Assembly: GCA_900546005.1 (NCBI GenBank)
Contig: URBJ01000028.1
Location: 1 to 24,886 of the forward strand
Reading direction: 5' to 3'
DNA: 24,886 nt
DNA from: an uncultured Alistipes sp.
GTDB lineage: Bacteria > Bacteroidota > Bacteroidia > Bacteroidales > Rikenellaceae
Every line of letters starts with the position of its first letter. Position 1 is the first letter of the stretch. The notes beneath the pieces were generated by a model, which had not been told where the DNA came from, searched no databases, and was given only the letters and a program-made list of their open reading frames with translations. A program made the translations under genes and the position numbers. Of the stretch, positions 7,651 through 16,361 are shown one piece after another.

Positions 7651-8601
7651 ATGATCACGATTTATCTGAAACAGTACAATAAAATAGTCCGTAACGCCGA
7701 CGTCAAACTGTTCGACGATCTCGGATACGACGATATTTTGTGGATCGATCTGCTCTCTCCGACCATCAAGGAGCAGAAGGCCGTCGAGAATTTCATGGAG
7801 ATCAATCTGCAATCCCGTCAACAGGTCGAAGAGATTGAGAGTTCTTCGAAGTATTCCGAGACGGAGAATGCCATTATCTGCAACTCGAACTTTTTCATTC
7901 CGAATCCGGATGCTTTCACGACCGAACCGGTTTCGTTTATTATAGCCGAAGGGATTTTGGTCTCGGTGCGCAACAGTGAGTTCCGGACCTTTACTGAGAG
8001 TGCCAAAAAGTTGCAGATGAACTACAAGGCCTATTCGACAGGGTATCACCTGTTGATTTCGATATTAGAGGTGCGGATCGATTTCGATGCCGACCTTGTG
8101 GAGGTGCTTGCCAAGAACATTGCGGCGCTGAGCAAGACTATGAACAACAGCGAGCATATCGATAAGGAGACGCTGAAGCAGATCAGCCACATGCAGGAGA
8201 ATACCATGTTGATTCGGGAGAATATTTTCGACCGGCAGCGGATTCTTTCGGGGATTCTGCGTAGCGAACGCTTCCCGAACGATATCTATCCCAAATTGCA
8301 ATTGATGATCAAGGACGTCAATTCGCTGATCAACCACGCCGATTTCAGCTCCGAACGGCTCGACTACATGCAGGATACCGCACTCGGTCTGATCAACATC
8401 GAGCAGAGTAACGTCACGAAAATCTTCACCGTTGCAGCGCTGTTTTTCATGCCGCCCACGATGATCGCCAGTATCTATGGAATGAACTTCGACGGCATTC
8501 ATGAGTTGCATTGGGAGTTCGGCTATCCGTATGCCTTGGGGCTGATGGTGCTGGTGTCGATACTTACCTATCTGTTTTTCAAGTGGAAAAAATTATTGTA
8601 G
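7651..8601 (+). CDS. corA: CorA-type divalent metal ion channel
   Basis: Pentameric inner-membrane channel for Mg2+ (and Co2+ or Ni2+). The long N-terminal cytoplasmic domain is followed by a coiled region rich in charged residues (about 130-250) and two C-terminal membrane segments (about 257-275 and 294-312). The signature YGMN is at 276-279 directly after the first membrane segment, and the tail KWKK is basic as usual. At 316 residues it matches the family. It sits between mqnA and nfeD on the same strand with short gaps (73 and 50 bases), so a shared transcript is likely. The ion preference cannot be read from the sequence. Confidence 0.93.
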   Translation: MITIYLKQYNKIVRNADVKLFDDLGYDDILWIDLLSPTIKEQKAVENFMEINLQSRQQVEEIESSSKYSETENAIICNSNFFIPNPDAFTTEPVSFIIAEGILVSVRNSEFRTFTESAKKLQMNYKAYSTGYHLLISILEVRIDFDADLVEVLAKNIAALSKTMNNSEHIDKETLKQISHMQENTMLIRENIFDRQRILSGILRSERFPNDIYPKLQLMIKDVNSLINHADFSSERLDYMQDTALGLINIEQSNVTKIFTVAALFFMPPTMIASIYGMNFDGIHELHWEFGYPYALGLMVLVSILTYLFFKWKKLL

Positions 8602-8651
8602 ACACAGAAGGTGTGAGAGGCTCCTCGGTTTAGAGAAAAAAGAGTGGAGTG

Positions 8652-10070
8652 ATGGAACGATCGATAGCGTGGTGTATCTTGTTGTTGTGGATTGTGGGTG
8701 TCGGTCGGCTGTATGGAGCCGATTCGAACTCGCACAGGAAAGTATATACGTTCCCGATTCGGGAGGAGATTATGCCGTCGACCGAGAGGCTTACCGCAAA
8801 ATGTCTCGCAGAAGCGGCTGAAAACGGAGCCGATCTGATCGTAATCCAGATGAATACCTATGGAGGAATGGTCAATGCCGCCGATTCGATCCGCACGATG
8901 TTGCTGAATGCGGCAGTTCCGGTGTGGGTGTTTATCGACAATCAGGCTGCATCGGCGGGGGCACTGATTGCATTGGCTGCGGATAGTATCTACATGCGCC
9001 CCGGGGGAAATATAGGAGCCGCTTCGGTTGTCGATCAGCGTGGGAAACCGATGCCCGACAAGTATCAGAGTTTTATGCGGGCGACGATGAGAGCGACGGC
9101 TGAAGCACACGGAAAAGTAATTGACCGGATCGAGGGTACGGATACCGTGTGGCGCTGGCATCGCGATCCGCAGATTGCCGAAGCGATGGTAGGTGTCACG
9201 TCGGGTGACAGTACGACATTAAAGGTGTTGACACTGACGGCGGATGAAGCGATCGGAAAACATTTTGCCGAGGGGAAAGCCTCTTCCGTCGAGGAGGTTT
9301 TGTCTTCAGCAGGCGTTGATGATTATGAGCTGATTCGTTACGAGCCAACCCTGCTTGACCGGATTCTGGGATGGTTGATGAATCCGTTTGCACAGGGGCT
9401 CTTCGTTATGCTGATCGTCGGCGGAATCTATTTTGAGTTGCAATCGCCCGGAATCGGCTTCCCGTTGGTTGTGGCGGTGTTGGGGGCGGTGCTCTATTTT
9501 TCTCCGTTATACCTCGAAGGGATGGTGCAGTATTGGGAGCTGATTCTGTTTATTATTGGTATACTGCTGATTGGGGTAGAGATCTTTGTGCTGCCCGGAT
9601 TCGGAGTTGCCGGCGTTCTGGGAATTGTTTCCGTTGTTGTTGGTTTGACCTTTGCTGCGCTCGATCGGGAGGTGTTCCGTCATGTGGTTACGGGCGAAAT
9701 GTCTGCAGGACGGGTGTTGCAGCCCTTCTTGGTTGTAGTCGTCGGCATGACGGTAGCCTTCGTGGCCAGTCTGTGGTTGGGAAAACGTTTTTTGTCGGGA
9801 AATTCCGTTTTGCGCAACCGAATCGTGTTGACGACCGATTTGACACCACAGGAGGGATGTGTCGGACATCGGTTCCCGGAAGAGCGGTTGATCGGACGCA
9901 GGGGCATAGCGACAACCGTTTTACGCCCGTCGGGAAAAATTCAGGTCGACGGTGCCTACTACGATGCCGTTGCCGAAGATGGTGCTTTCGTCGATCGGGG
10001 AGCCCAAGTCGTCATTACCCGGTTGGAGTATGGCCAGATCTATTGCAAACCCGTCAACGGTCGGGCATAA
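8652..10070 (+). CDS. NfeD-family membrane-bound serine protease
   Basis: Long-form NfeD (ClpP-class protease plus membrane domain plus OB-fold), implicated in membrane quality control with stomatin-type proteins. An N-terminal signal sequence (about 1-23) precedes a ClpP-like domain with the nucleophile in NQAASAG (Ser101 from this start) and a candidate catalytic Lys at 137 (MPDKYQ), by analogy with the 1510-N protease of Pyrococcus. Four or five membrane helices span about 245-370, and the soluble NfeD OB-fold ends the protein (LIGRRGIATT onward). The ATG at 8652 is preferred over the GTG just before it. No stomatin gene is adjacent, which is the usual partner context. Confidence 0.9.
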   Translation: MERSIAWCILLLWIVGVGRLYGADSNSHRKVYTFPIREEIMPSTERLTAKCLAEAAENGADLIVIQMNTYGGMVNAADSIRTMLLNAAVPVWVFIDNQAASAGALIALAADSIYMRPGGNIGAASVVDQRGKPMPDKYQSFMRATMRATAEAHGKVIDRIEGTDTVWRWHRDPQIAEAMVGVTSGDSTTLKVLTLTADEAIGKHFAEGKASSVEEVLSSAGVDDYELIRYEPTLLDRILGWLMNPFAQGLFVMLIVGGIYFELQSPGIGFPLVVAVLGAVLYFSPLYLEGMVQYWELILFIIGILLIGVEIFVLPGFGVAGVLGIVSVVVGLTFAALDREVFRHVVTGEMSAGRVLQPFLVVVVGMTVAFVASLWLGKRFLSGNSVLRNRIVLTTDLTPQEGCVGHRFPEERLIGRRGIATTVLRPSGKIQVDGAYYDAVAEDGAFVDRGAQVVITRLEYGQIYCKPVNGRA

Positions 10071-10145
10071 AACGGTCGGAAAAACAGCGACGCGGCGTGG
10101 AAAAAACGGGTAATCGTAAAAAAATTGAGTTAATTTGATTATTAA

Positions 10146-10176
10146 TTGGTTGCTTCGTAAAAAAACGTTAGATTTG
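10146..10176 (+). promoter_or_regulatory. Promoter of rpsO
   Basis: TTG at 10146-10148, a 20-base spacer and a perfect TAGATTTG at 10169-10176. Transcription should begin near 10183, giving a leader of about 70 bases. Confidence 0.7.
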
Positions 10177-10182
10177 CAGTCG

Positions 10183-10252
10183 CTTTGCGAAGACTCATCT
10201 TTGAGGTAAGTGAGTAACCAAGGCAATAGTAAAAAATTTTAATCTCAAAACA
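10183..10252 (+). promoter_or_regulatory. rpsO leader with competing hairpins
   Basis: CTCA (10194-10197) can pair with TGAG at 10202-10205, or ACTCA (10193-10197) with TGAGT at 10211-10215; the two are mutually exclusive. S15 represses its own mRNA through leader structures in several bacteria, so this is a candidate autoregulatory site. The stems are short and the idea is inference. Confidence 0.3.
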
Positions 10253-10525
10253 ATGGGTTATTTGAATGCAGACAAAAAGCAGGAGCTTTTTGCAACTTAC
10301 GGAAAGTCTAATACCGATACCGGCTCTCCCGAGAGTCAGGTAGCTCTGTTTTCTTACCGTATCAGCCACCTCACGGAGCATCTGAAGGCAAACAAAAAAG
10401 ATTTCGGCACGCAACGTGCGTTGTTGCGTTTGGTCGGAAAACGCCGTCAGCTCTTGGACTATCTGAAAAAGGTTGATATCGAAAGATACAGAGCCATCGT
10501 GAAGGCTTTGGAACTCCGGAAATAA
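10253..10525 (+). CDS. rpsO: 30S ribosomal protein S15
   Basis: Primary 16S rRNA-binding protein of the small-subunit platform. The 90-residue protein contains the family core TDTGSPESQVALFSYRISHLTEHL and the C-terminal LLRLVGKRRQLLDYLKK and RYRAIVKALELRK. The ATG is fixed by the conserved start MGYLNADKKQELFATYGKS. It has a good promoter and a perfect-stem terminator. pnp lies downstream on the same strand, the common rpsO-pnp order, but the terminator between them suggests mostly separate transcripts. Confidence 0.98.
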   Translation: MGYLNADKKQELFATYGKSNTDTGSPESQVALFSYRISHLTEHLKANKKDFGTQRALLRLVGKRRQLLDYLKKVDIERYRAIVKALELRK

Positions 10526-10551
10526 TTTTTTCGGATGATCCTTATGGGGAC

Positions 10552-10586
10552 AGCTGCCCTTCTTTCAAGGGCAGCTTTCTTCTCTT
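10552..10586 (+). terminator. Intrinsic terminator after rpsO
   Basis: A perfect 10-base stem (AGCTGCCCTT at 10552-10561 with AAGGGCAGCT at 10567-10576), loop CTTTC, then a T-rich tail, 26 bases past the rpsO stop. Confidence 0.92.
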
Positions 10587-10660
10587 TTTCAGAGATAAGG
10601 ATGCAGGCCCGTTAGAGATTGAATGAATTACGAAACTTTAGGAGGATAAAAAATATAGAG

Positions 10661-12787
10661 ATGTACAATGCAACACAAAAGATGATTCCATTGAGCGGAG
10701 GTCGCGAAATCATCATCGAAACAGGAAAATTAGCCAAACAGGCCGACGGTTCGGTCGTGGTAAAACAAGGTAATACGATGCTGTTGGCCACGGTTACGGC
10801 GGCCAAAGAGGCAAAGGACGATTGTGACTTCATGCCGCTGTCGGTCGAATACAAAGAAAAATATGCGGCTTGCGGCCGTTTTCCCGGTGGATTCCTTAAG
10901 CGCGAAGCGCGCCCGTCGGATTACGAAATTCTTGTTTCCCGATTGATCGATAGAGCGTTGCGCCCGTTGTTTCCGTCGGATTTCCATGCCGAAGTATTCG
11001 TTACGGTGACGTTGATCTCTGCCGATAAGGACATCATGCCTGATGCATTGGCCGGTCTTGCAGCCTCTGCCGCACTGGCAGTATCGGATATTCCTTTCGG
11101 AGGCCCGATTTCGGAGGTGCGCGTGTCGCGGATCAACGGCGAGTTCGTCATCAATCCGACCTTCTCGCAAAATGCAAATGCGGACCTCGACATCATGGTC
11201 GGTGCAACGATCGACAACATTCTGATGGTCGAAGGCGAAATGAAAGAGGTTTCGGAGGCAGTTATGCTCGATGCCATCAAGTTCGCCCACGAAGAGATCA
11301 AAAAACATTGCGCCGCACAGATCGAACTCTCCAAGGAGTTGGGTAAGGATGTGAAACGTACCTACTGCCACGAGAAAAATGACGAGGAGTTGCGTCGTCA
11401 GGTGATTGAAGCGACGTACGACAAGGCCTACGAGATTGCAAAATCGATGACCTCGAAACATGAGCGTACCGATAAGTTCGATGCCCTCGAAGCTGAATTC
11501 GAAGCTCGTTTCAGCGAGGAAGAGTTGGTCGAAAAAGCTCCGTTGATCAAACGTTATTTCCATGACGACGTGTTGAAAAAGGCGATGCGCAACATGATCC
11601 TCGATGAGGGTATTCGACTCGATGGCCGTAAAACGACCGAGATCCGTCCGATCTGGTGCGAGGTAGATTATCTGCCCGCAGCACACGGTTCGGCAATCTT
11701 TACCCGGGGTGAAACCCAGTCGCTGACAACGGTAACGCTCGGTACGAAGTTGGACGAGAAACAGATCGACGACGTATTGATTCAAGGAACCGAGCAGTTC
11801 GTTCTGCATTACAACTTTCCACCGTTCTCTACGGGAGAGGCCCGTCCCGCACGTGGTTTGTCTCGCCGTGAGATCGGTCATGGAAATTTGGCATGGCGTG
11901 CCCTAAAGCCGGTTGTGCCCGTAGGTGAGGAGAATCCTTATGCGGTTCGCGTGGTTTCGGATATTCTCGAATCGAACGGTTCTTCTTCGATGGCCACCGT
12001 ATGTGCCGGAACACTGGCCCTCATGGATGCCGGAGTGAAAATCAAAAAACCGGTTTCCGGTATTGCTATGGGTCTGATTACGGATACGGCTACCGGGAAG
12101 TATGCTATTCTTTCCGATATTTTGGGCGATGAGGACCATCTCGGCGATATGGATTTCAAAGTGACCGGAACCAAAGACGGTATCACGGCAACGCAGATGG
12201 ATATCAAGGTCGACGGCTTGTCCTATGAGGTACTTGCCAAAGCTCTCGAGCAGGCTAAACAGGGACGTCTTTACATCTTGGGCAAGATTCTTGAGACAAT
12301 TCCGGAGCCGAGACCCGAATTGAAACCGCATGTTCCTCGTCTGGAGCAGATTACCATTCCGCAAGAGTTTATCGGAGCTGTAATCGGCCCGGGCGGTAAA
12401 GTGATCCAGGAGATACAAAAAACTACCGGAACGACGATTACCATTACAGAGAAGGACGAGAAAGGGTATGTTGATATCTTCGGAGAAAACAAGGAGGCTC
12501 TTGATGCCGCATTGGCTCGCATCAAAGGAATTGTAGCCATTCCCGAAGTCGGAGAGATCTATAAAGGTAAGATCAAGTCGATCGTATCGTTCGGCGCCTT
12601 CGTCGAAATTCTTCCCGGCAAAGACGGTCTGCTCCATATCTCGGAGATTGATAACAGACGGTTCGAGAACATGGAAGAGACCGGCTTGAAAGAGGGTGAC
12701 GAGATCGAGGTCAAGTTGATCGGTCTGGATCCGAAAAACGGAAAGCTCAAACTCTCCCGGAAGGTTTTGCTGGGCAAAAAAAAGTAA
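10661..12787 (+). CDS. pnp: Polyribonucleotide nucleotidyltransferase (PNPase)
   Basis: Phosphorolytic 3'-5' exoribonuclease of mRNA decay. Two RNase PH-like domains (about 10-140 and 315-520) flank an all-helical linker; a KH domain ([18 protein letters not shown]) and a C-terminal S1 domain ([19 protein letters not shown]) follow. GRFPGGF and [21 protein letters not shown] mark the phosphate and catalytic regions. The ATG at 10661 gives 708 residues and an N-terminus ([17 protein letters not shown]) like that of other Bacteroidales; an upstream in-frame TTG is unlikely. A GGAGG lies 16 bases before the ATG, too far to act as a normal ribosome-binding site. Confidence 0.97.
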   Translation: MYNATQKMIPLSGGREIIIETGKLAKQADGSVVVKQGNTMLLATVTAAKEAKDDCDFMPLSVEYKEKYAACGRFPGGFLKREARPSDYEILVSRLIDRALRPLFPSDFHAEVFVTVTLISADKDIMPDALAGLAASAALAVSDIPFGGPISEVRVSRINGEFVINPTFSQNANADLDIMVGATIDNILMVEGEMKEVSEAVMLDAIKFAHEEIKKHCAAQIELSKELGKDVKRTYCHEKNDEELRRQVIEATYDKAYEIAKSMTSKHERTDKFDALEAEFEARFSEEELVEKAPLIKRYFHDDVLKKAMRNMILDEGIRLDGRKTTEIRPIWCEVDYLPAAHGSAIFTRGETQSLTTVTLGTKLDEKQIDDVLIQGTEQFVLHYNFPPFSTGEARPARGLSRREIGHGNLAWRALKPVVPVGEENPYAVRVVSDILESNGSSSMATVCAGTLALMDAGVKIKKPVSGIAMGLITDTATGKYAILSDILGDEDHLGDMDFKVTGTKDGITATQMDIKVDGLSYEVLAKALEQAKQGRLYILGKILETIPEPRPELKPHVPRLEQITIPQEFIGAVIGPGGKVIQEIQKTTGTTITITEKDEKGYVDIFGENKEALDAALARIKGIVAIPEVGEIYKGKIKSIVSFGAFVEILPGKDGLLHISEIDNRRFENMEETGLKEGDEIEVKLIGLDPKNGKLKLSRKVLLGKKK

Positions 12788-12841
12788 TCAGCTATGAAAA
12801 TCAGTATTCTGCATGAAAAAAAGAGGAGAAAAGCTGTTTTT

Positions 12842-12874
12842 TTGAACAGAATTTAAAATATATTCTTATTTTTG
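12842..12874 (+). promoter_or_regulatory. Promoter of the TPR/OmpA-like lipoprotein gene
   Basis: TTG at 12842-12844, a 22-base spacer and a perfect TATTTTTG at 12867-12874. The predicted leader is about 68 bases, very A/T-rich, as for highly expressed Bacteroidota genes. Confidence 0.7.
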
Positions 12875-12948
12875 CGGATACAAGTATTGAGTTGAGAATT
12901 AAACGATTAACATAACAAAATGGTAATTAATCAATTAAATCACTGATT

Positions 12949-14628
12949 ATGAGAAAGTTAGTAAAAGGTTTGATGCTTGCATCAATGGTAGTTCTGCTGG
13001 CTGGCTGTAACTGCTACAAGAAGATGCTGAAAAAGGTCGATCAAGTGAGCATCTCTGCAACTCCTGCTGTGTTGACCTTGAAAGGAAGTAACGTCGTTAC
13101 TGATGTTACGGTGACCTTCCCGGCTAAATACTTCAACAAGAAAGCCACATTGAAGGTAACCCCGGTATTGGTATTCGAAGGTGGCGAAATCGTCGGCACT
13201 CCCAAATACCTGCAGGGCGAAAAAGTGAAAGACAACTATACGGTTATCCCTTACAAAACCGGTAGCTCTTACACTCAATCCGTATCGTTCCCCTATGACG
13301 AACGTGCAAAACTTTCTACTCTCGAACTGCGTATCGAGGCAAAATGTACCAAAGGCAAAAAATGCAAAGAGTACAGCGATTTCGCAGCTATTCCGGTTGC
13401 TGAGGGTGTAAGCACCGTACAGGCTCTGGCCAACAATACGGCTTATCTGTCGATCATGCCCGACAACTTCAAGAGAGTGACCACGATCTCTCAGAGCGCC
13501 GACATCATGTATCTGATCAATCGTTCGAACGTACGTAAGGGCGAATTGACCAAAGAACAGGTGAAGATGTTCGAAGATTTCGTTAAAGAGTATTCTAACA
13601 AAGATCGCGCAACCCTTGGTAGCGTATACGCTAAAGGTTATGCTTCTCCTGATGGTCCGGTGAAATTCAACGACGAACTTTCGAAAGCTCGTAGTGAAAG
13701 CGGTCAGGAAGCTATCAGCAAAGCTCTGGAAGGCGTTGACGCTAAATACGACATCGCAGCTTACGGTGAGGACTGGGAAGGCTTCAAAGAATTGGTTGCC
13801 GCTTCGGATATCAAAGACAAAGATCTGATTCTTCAGGTTCTGGCCATGACTGATAATCCAGTTCAACGCGATCAGGAGATCAAGAACATGACCAGCGTAT
13901 TCGAAGTATTGGCTGAAGAGATCCTGCCTCAATTGCGTCGTACCAAACTGGTTGCTGACGTTGATATCGAAGGCCGTACCGATGCCGAAATTCAAGAGGC
14001 TGCTGCCAACAACATCGACGTGCTGAGCGAAGAGGAGATGCTTTATGCTGCTACGCTTACCGACGATCTCGATGCTCAATTGAAAGCATACGAAGCTGCT
14101 GCAAGCAAATACAATAGCGTTCGTGGTTACAACAACGCCGGTGTAGTTCTTGCAAAACAAGGTAAAGTGGCTCAGGCTAAAACTCAGATCGAAAAAGCTG
14201 CCGGCATGAGCAAAGACGCTGCCATCACCAACAACTTGGGTGTTATCGCCCTGATGGAAGGTGACGCTGCTGCAGCTCAGAAATACTTCTCAGCTCTGAA
14301 TACTCCGGATGCAAAAGCTAACATGGGCTTGGTTAACCTCGCAGAAGGTAACTACTCTGAGGCTACCAAATCGCTGAACGGTTACAACTTGGCTGTTGCT
14401 GAAGTGATGAACGGTAACCTTTCGAAAGCTAAATCGCTGTTGGCTAACGAAAATTCAGCTGACGCTGACTATCTGAAAGCCGTTATCGCAATGCGTGAAG
14501 GTAACACCTCTTCTGCAATCTCTAACTTGAAGAGCGCAATCGCTAAAGATCCTGCTAAGAAAGATCAGGCCGTTAAAGATATCGAGTTCTCGAAACTCTT
14601 CGGAACGACTGAATTCCTCGCTTTGTAA
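12949..14628 (+). CDS. Lipoprotein with OmpA-like and TPR regions
   Basis: A 559-residue protein with a lipoprotein signal peptide: lipobox LAGC with Cys20 as the lipidated residue. The residues after it (NCYKKMLKK) are basic, unlike the acidic surface-export signal of Bacteroidetes lipoproteins, so an inner-leaflet, periplasm-facing position is inferred. Residues about 30-160 look like a beta-rich domain. About 185-340 resembles an OmpA/Pal peptidoglycan-binding fold, with GYASPDG then N-x-x-L-S-x-x-R-S-E (230-250). About 377-535 is a helical Ala-rich TPR-like solenoid (NNAGVVLAKQGKVAQA, NNLGVIALMEGDAAAAQKYF). Codon choice is strongly biased, suggesting abundance. It has its own promoter and terminator. 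I do not recognise a named family; a structural envelope role is a guess. Confidence 0.85.
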   Translation: MRKLVKGLMLASMVVLLAGCNCYKKMLKKVDQVSISATPAVLTLKGSNVVTDVTVTFPAKYFNKKATLKVTPVLVFEGGEIVGTPKYLQGEKVKDNYTVIPYKTGSSYTQSVSFPYDERAKLSTLELRIEAKCTKGKKCKEYSDFAAIPVAEGVSTVQALANNTAYLSIMPDNFKRVTTISQSADIMYLINRSNVRKGELTKEQVKMFEDFVKEYSNKDRATLGSVYAKGYASPDGPVKFNDELSKARSESGQEAISKALEGVDAKYDIAAYGEDWEGFKELVAASDIKDKDLILQVLAMTDNPVQRDQEIKNMTSVFEVLAEEILPQLRRTKLVADVDIEGRTDAEIQEAAANNIDVLSEEEMLYAATLTDDLDAQLKAYEAAASKYNSVRGYNNAGVVLAKQGKVAQAKTQIEKAAGMSKDAAITNNLGVIALMEGDAAAAQKYFSALNTPDAKANMGLVNLAEGNYSEATKSLNGYNLAVAEVMNGNLSKAKSLLANENSADADYLKAVIAMREGNTSSAISNLKSAIAKDPAKKDQAVKDIEFSKLFGTTEFLAL

Positions 14629-14649
14629 GATTGTAGCGAAGAGAACAAT

Positions 14650-14686
14650 AAAAGAGGGAAACTCCATTGGGGGGGTCCCTCTTTTT
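14650..14686 (+). terminator. Intrinsic terminator after the lipoprotein gene
   Basis: A perfect 10-base stem (AAAAGAGGGA at 14650-14659 with TCCCTCTTTT at 14676-14685), an inner CTCC/GGGG extension, and a T-rich 3' side. Confidence 0.9.
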
Positions 14687-14977
14687 ATTTTATGTGTGCT
14701 ATGTGAACCCAGTGTGAGAGTGCAAGTCGTTTTGTGGTTCGGAGATATTATATGAAGTGCATACTCAGAAGCGTTTCTAAGAAACAGATCTGAATGAGAT
14801 GGTTGGGCAACAGGGAATGAGGAGTAAGTACAAAAGAGAGGGAAGGGACTAAATTTCCTGTATGCAGCCGTGCTATTCCTGTTGAACGGATCGAGATGAT
14901 CAGCGGCTTTGCAGAAAACATACTTCTTGCAGAATAGGCTTAAAGCGGAAAGGACGCCCAGCCCATAATCGAGATCA
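14687..14977. other. Intergenic region, no gene seen
   Basis: No plausible gene: the one long frame here (minus strand, 14455-15087) runs through a tRNA and two terminators. A short inverted repeat GTTTCT-A-AGAAAC lies near 14773-14785. I see no promoter with confidence. Confidence 0.6.
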
Positions 14978-15013
14978 AACAAAAAAGGAGGTACATGTAC
15001 CTCCTTTTTTGTT
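14978..15013. terminator. Perfect palindrome, bidirectional terminator at the tRNA-Gln 3' end
   Basis: Two 18-base arms are exactly complementary about a centre between 14995 and 14996 (core GGAGGTACATGTACCTCC, flanked by A6 and T6). On the minus strand it follows tRNA-Gln(TTG) immediately and overlaps its last two bases; on the plus strand it could back up the lipoprotein terminator. Confidence 0.85.
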
Positions 15014-15082
15014 GACCCATCAGGACTCGAACCTGAAATGACAGAACCAAAATCTGCAGTGTTGCCATTACACCATGGGTCA
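15012..15082 (-). tRNA. tRNA-Gln (anticodon TTG)
   Basis: A 71-base cloverleaf on the minus strand. The acceptor stem TGACCCA pairs with TGGGTCA, the anticodon stem GCAGA/TCTGT holds loop TTTTGGT (anticodon TTG, reads CAA and probably CAG), and the T arm contains GGTTCGAGTCC. The discriminator is A and CCA is not encoded. It is very similar to the other tRNA-Gln at 22095. Confidence 0.96.
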
Positions 15083-15111
15083 AACACTATCGCTCATCTT
15101 CTTAAGCGGGA

Positions 15112-15142
15112 CAAATATAATGCAAGAATTTTTTATCTGCAA
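15112..15142 (-). promoter_or_regulatory. Promoter of tRNA-Gln(TTG)
   Basis: On the minus strand TTG (15140-15142), a 20-base spacer and a perfect TATATTTG (15112-15119). The -33 element lies inside the last codons of waaA. The predicted 5' leader before the mature tRNA is about 23 bases. Confidence 0.7.
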
Positions 15143-16356
15143 ATTTCATCGATAATCTGTTGCGTCGCACCCTTATGTTTTATAACATATTGCCTGCAAA
15201 TGTCACCGGTTCGCTGCGTCGCTTCGGGGCTCTGAAACAACGGATCGAACCATTGGATCAATTCGTCTGCCGTTGAGATGCTTTTGGCTCCTCCGGCGGC
15301 TATGAGCTCTTTGGCCTCTTTGAAGGCCTCATAGCGGGGCCCGAAGGCTAATGGCAGGCCAAATGTGGCAGCTTCGAGGGTGTTATGGATGCCTGCACCG
15401 AATCCCCCGCCGATGTAGCCCCAAGTCCCGTAGCGGTATACCGACGAGAGCAGGCCGATCGTGTCGATAAAAAGCACTTCGGCATGGGCCAAATCGCTTT
15501 CCGGAGTTAGCTCTGTGTAGCGCAACGAGGGGCGGTGGATCGCTGTCCGTAACTTTTCGATGCGGGAAGCGTGTATCTCGTGTGGCGCGATGATGAATTT
15601 GACGCTCGGGTAGCGCTCGATTAACGTCAACAGCAGCTCTTCGTCCGGGGGCCATGTACTGCCTGCGATAAAGACGGGCATATTTTGGGCAAAACGTTCG
15701 ATTTCCGGCAGGTTCTTCGCATTCGATGCGATGGTAAATACGCGGTCGAACCGTGTGTCTCCTGCGATGCTGACGGCATCGATTCCAATCTCATGCAGGA
15801 GTTGTTTAGAGTTCTCATCCTGTACAAATAGGTGGGTGAAGGCCTCCAATGCCCGGCGGAATAGTCCTCCGTAGGGCTTAAAGAATATTTGCTCCTTGCG
15901 GAAAATCGCTGAAATCAAATAGAGCCTTGTACCGGCTTTTTGCATGGCCGTCAGGTAGTTGTACCAGAATTCGTATTTGATGAATACGGCGATTTCCGGG
16001 TGTACTATCTGCATGAAGCGGCGCACATTCTTCGGCGTGTCTGTCGGCAGATAGCAGATGCAGTCGGCTCCGGAGTAGTTTTTCCGGATTTCGTATCCCG
16101 ATGGAGAGAAGAACGTGACCAGAATCTTATACTCTGGACGTGCCTTACGAAAAGCCTCGATCACGGGACGCCCCTGTTCGAATTCGCCGAGAGAGGCTGC
16201 ATGAAACCATGCCACCCGGTGTGAACCGAGTGTTTTCAATTTATCGAAGAGTCCGCGACGACCGTCTTTCCAGAGTCGGGCTTTGGAGTTGAATGGAGCC
16301 GCACATCGAATACCGGCGTCCATCAGCCGGACGCCGCAGTTGTATAGTAGCTTCAT
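15133..16356 (-). CDS. waaA: 3-deoxy-D-manno-octulosonic acid (Kdo) transferase WaaA
   Basis: Transfers Kdo from CMP-Kdo to the lipid A precursor at the cytoplasmic face of the inner membrane. It is a GT30 glycosyltransferase of 407 residues with two Rossmann-like domains. The N-terminal HAASLGEFEQGRPVI contains the catalytic Glu (about residue 58); IKYEFWYNYL, FIAGSTWPPDEE and the donor-site GTWGYIGGGFGAGIHNTLEAATFGLPLAFGP follow, all characteristic of the family. A hydrophobic N-terminal anchor is weak. It begins 5 bases after the Crp/Fnr-type regulator gene, so the two form an operon. Confidence 0.95.
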   Translation of the reverse strand: MKLLYNCGVRLMDAGIRCAAPFNSKARLWKDGRRGLFDKLKTLGSHRVAWFHAASLGEFEQGRPVIEAFRKARPEYKILVTFFSPSGYEIRKNYSGADCICYLPTDTPKNVRRFMQIVHPEIAVFIKYEFWYNYLTAMQKAGTRLYLISAIFRKEQIFFKPYGGLFRRALEAFTHLFVQDENSKQLLHEIGIDAVSIAGDTRFDRVFTIASNAKNLPEIERFAQNMPVFIAGSTWPPDEELLLTLIERYPSVKFIIAPHEIHASRIEKLRTAIHRPSLRYTELTPESDLAHAEVLFIDTIGLLSSVYRYGTWGYIGGGFGAGIHNTLEAATFGLPLAFGPRYEAFKEAKELIAAGGAKSISTADELIQWFDPLFQSPEATQRTGDICRQYVIKHKGATQQIIDEICR

Positions 16357-16361
16357 GAAAT

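Noticed and set aside
10641..10645. GGAGG upstream of pnp as a Shine-Dalgarno site
   Set aside because: It lies 16 bases from the ATG, too far for normal use, and Bacteroidota generally do not rely on such sites.
15012..15082. tRNA-Gln as an integration site
   Set aside because: Both tRNA genes are complete, and no integrase or duplicated tRNA 3' end is found beside either of them.
14455..15087. A 210-codon minus-strand frame
   Set aside because: It runs through the tRNA-Gln gene, a perfect terminator palindrome, the lipoprotein terminator and the end of the lipoprotein gene.
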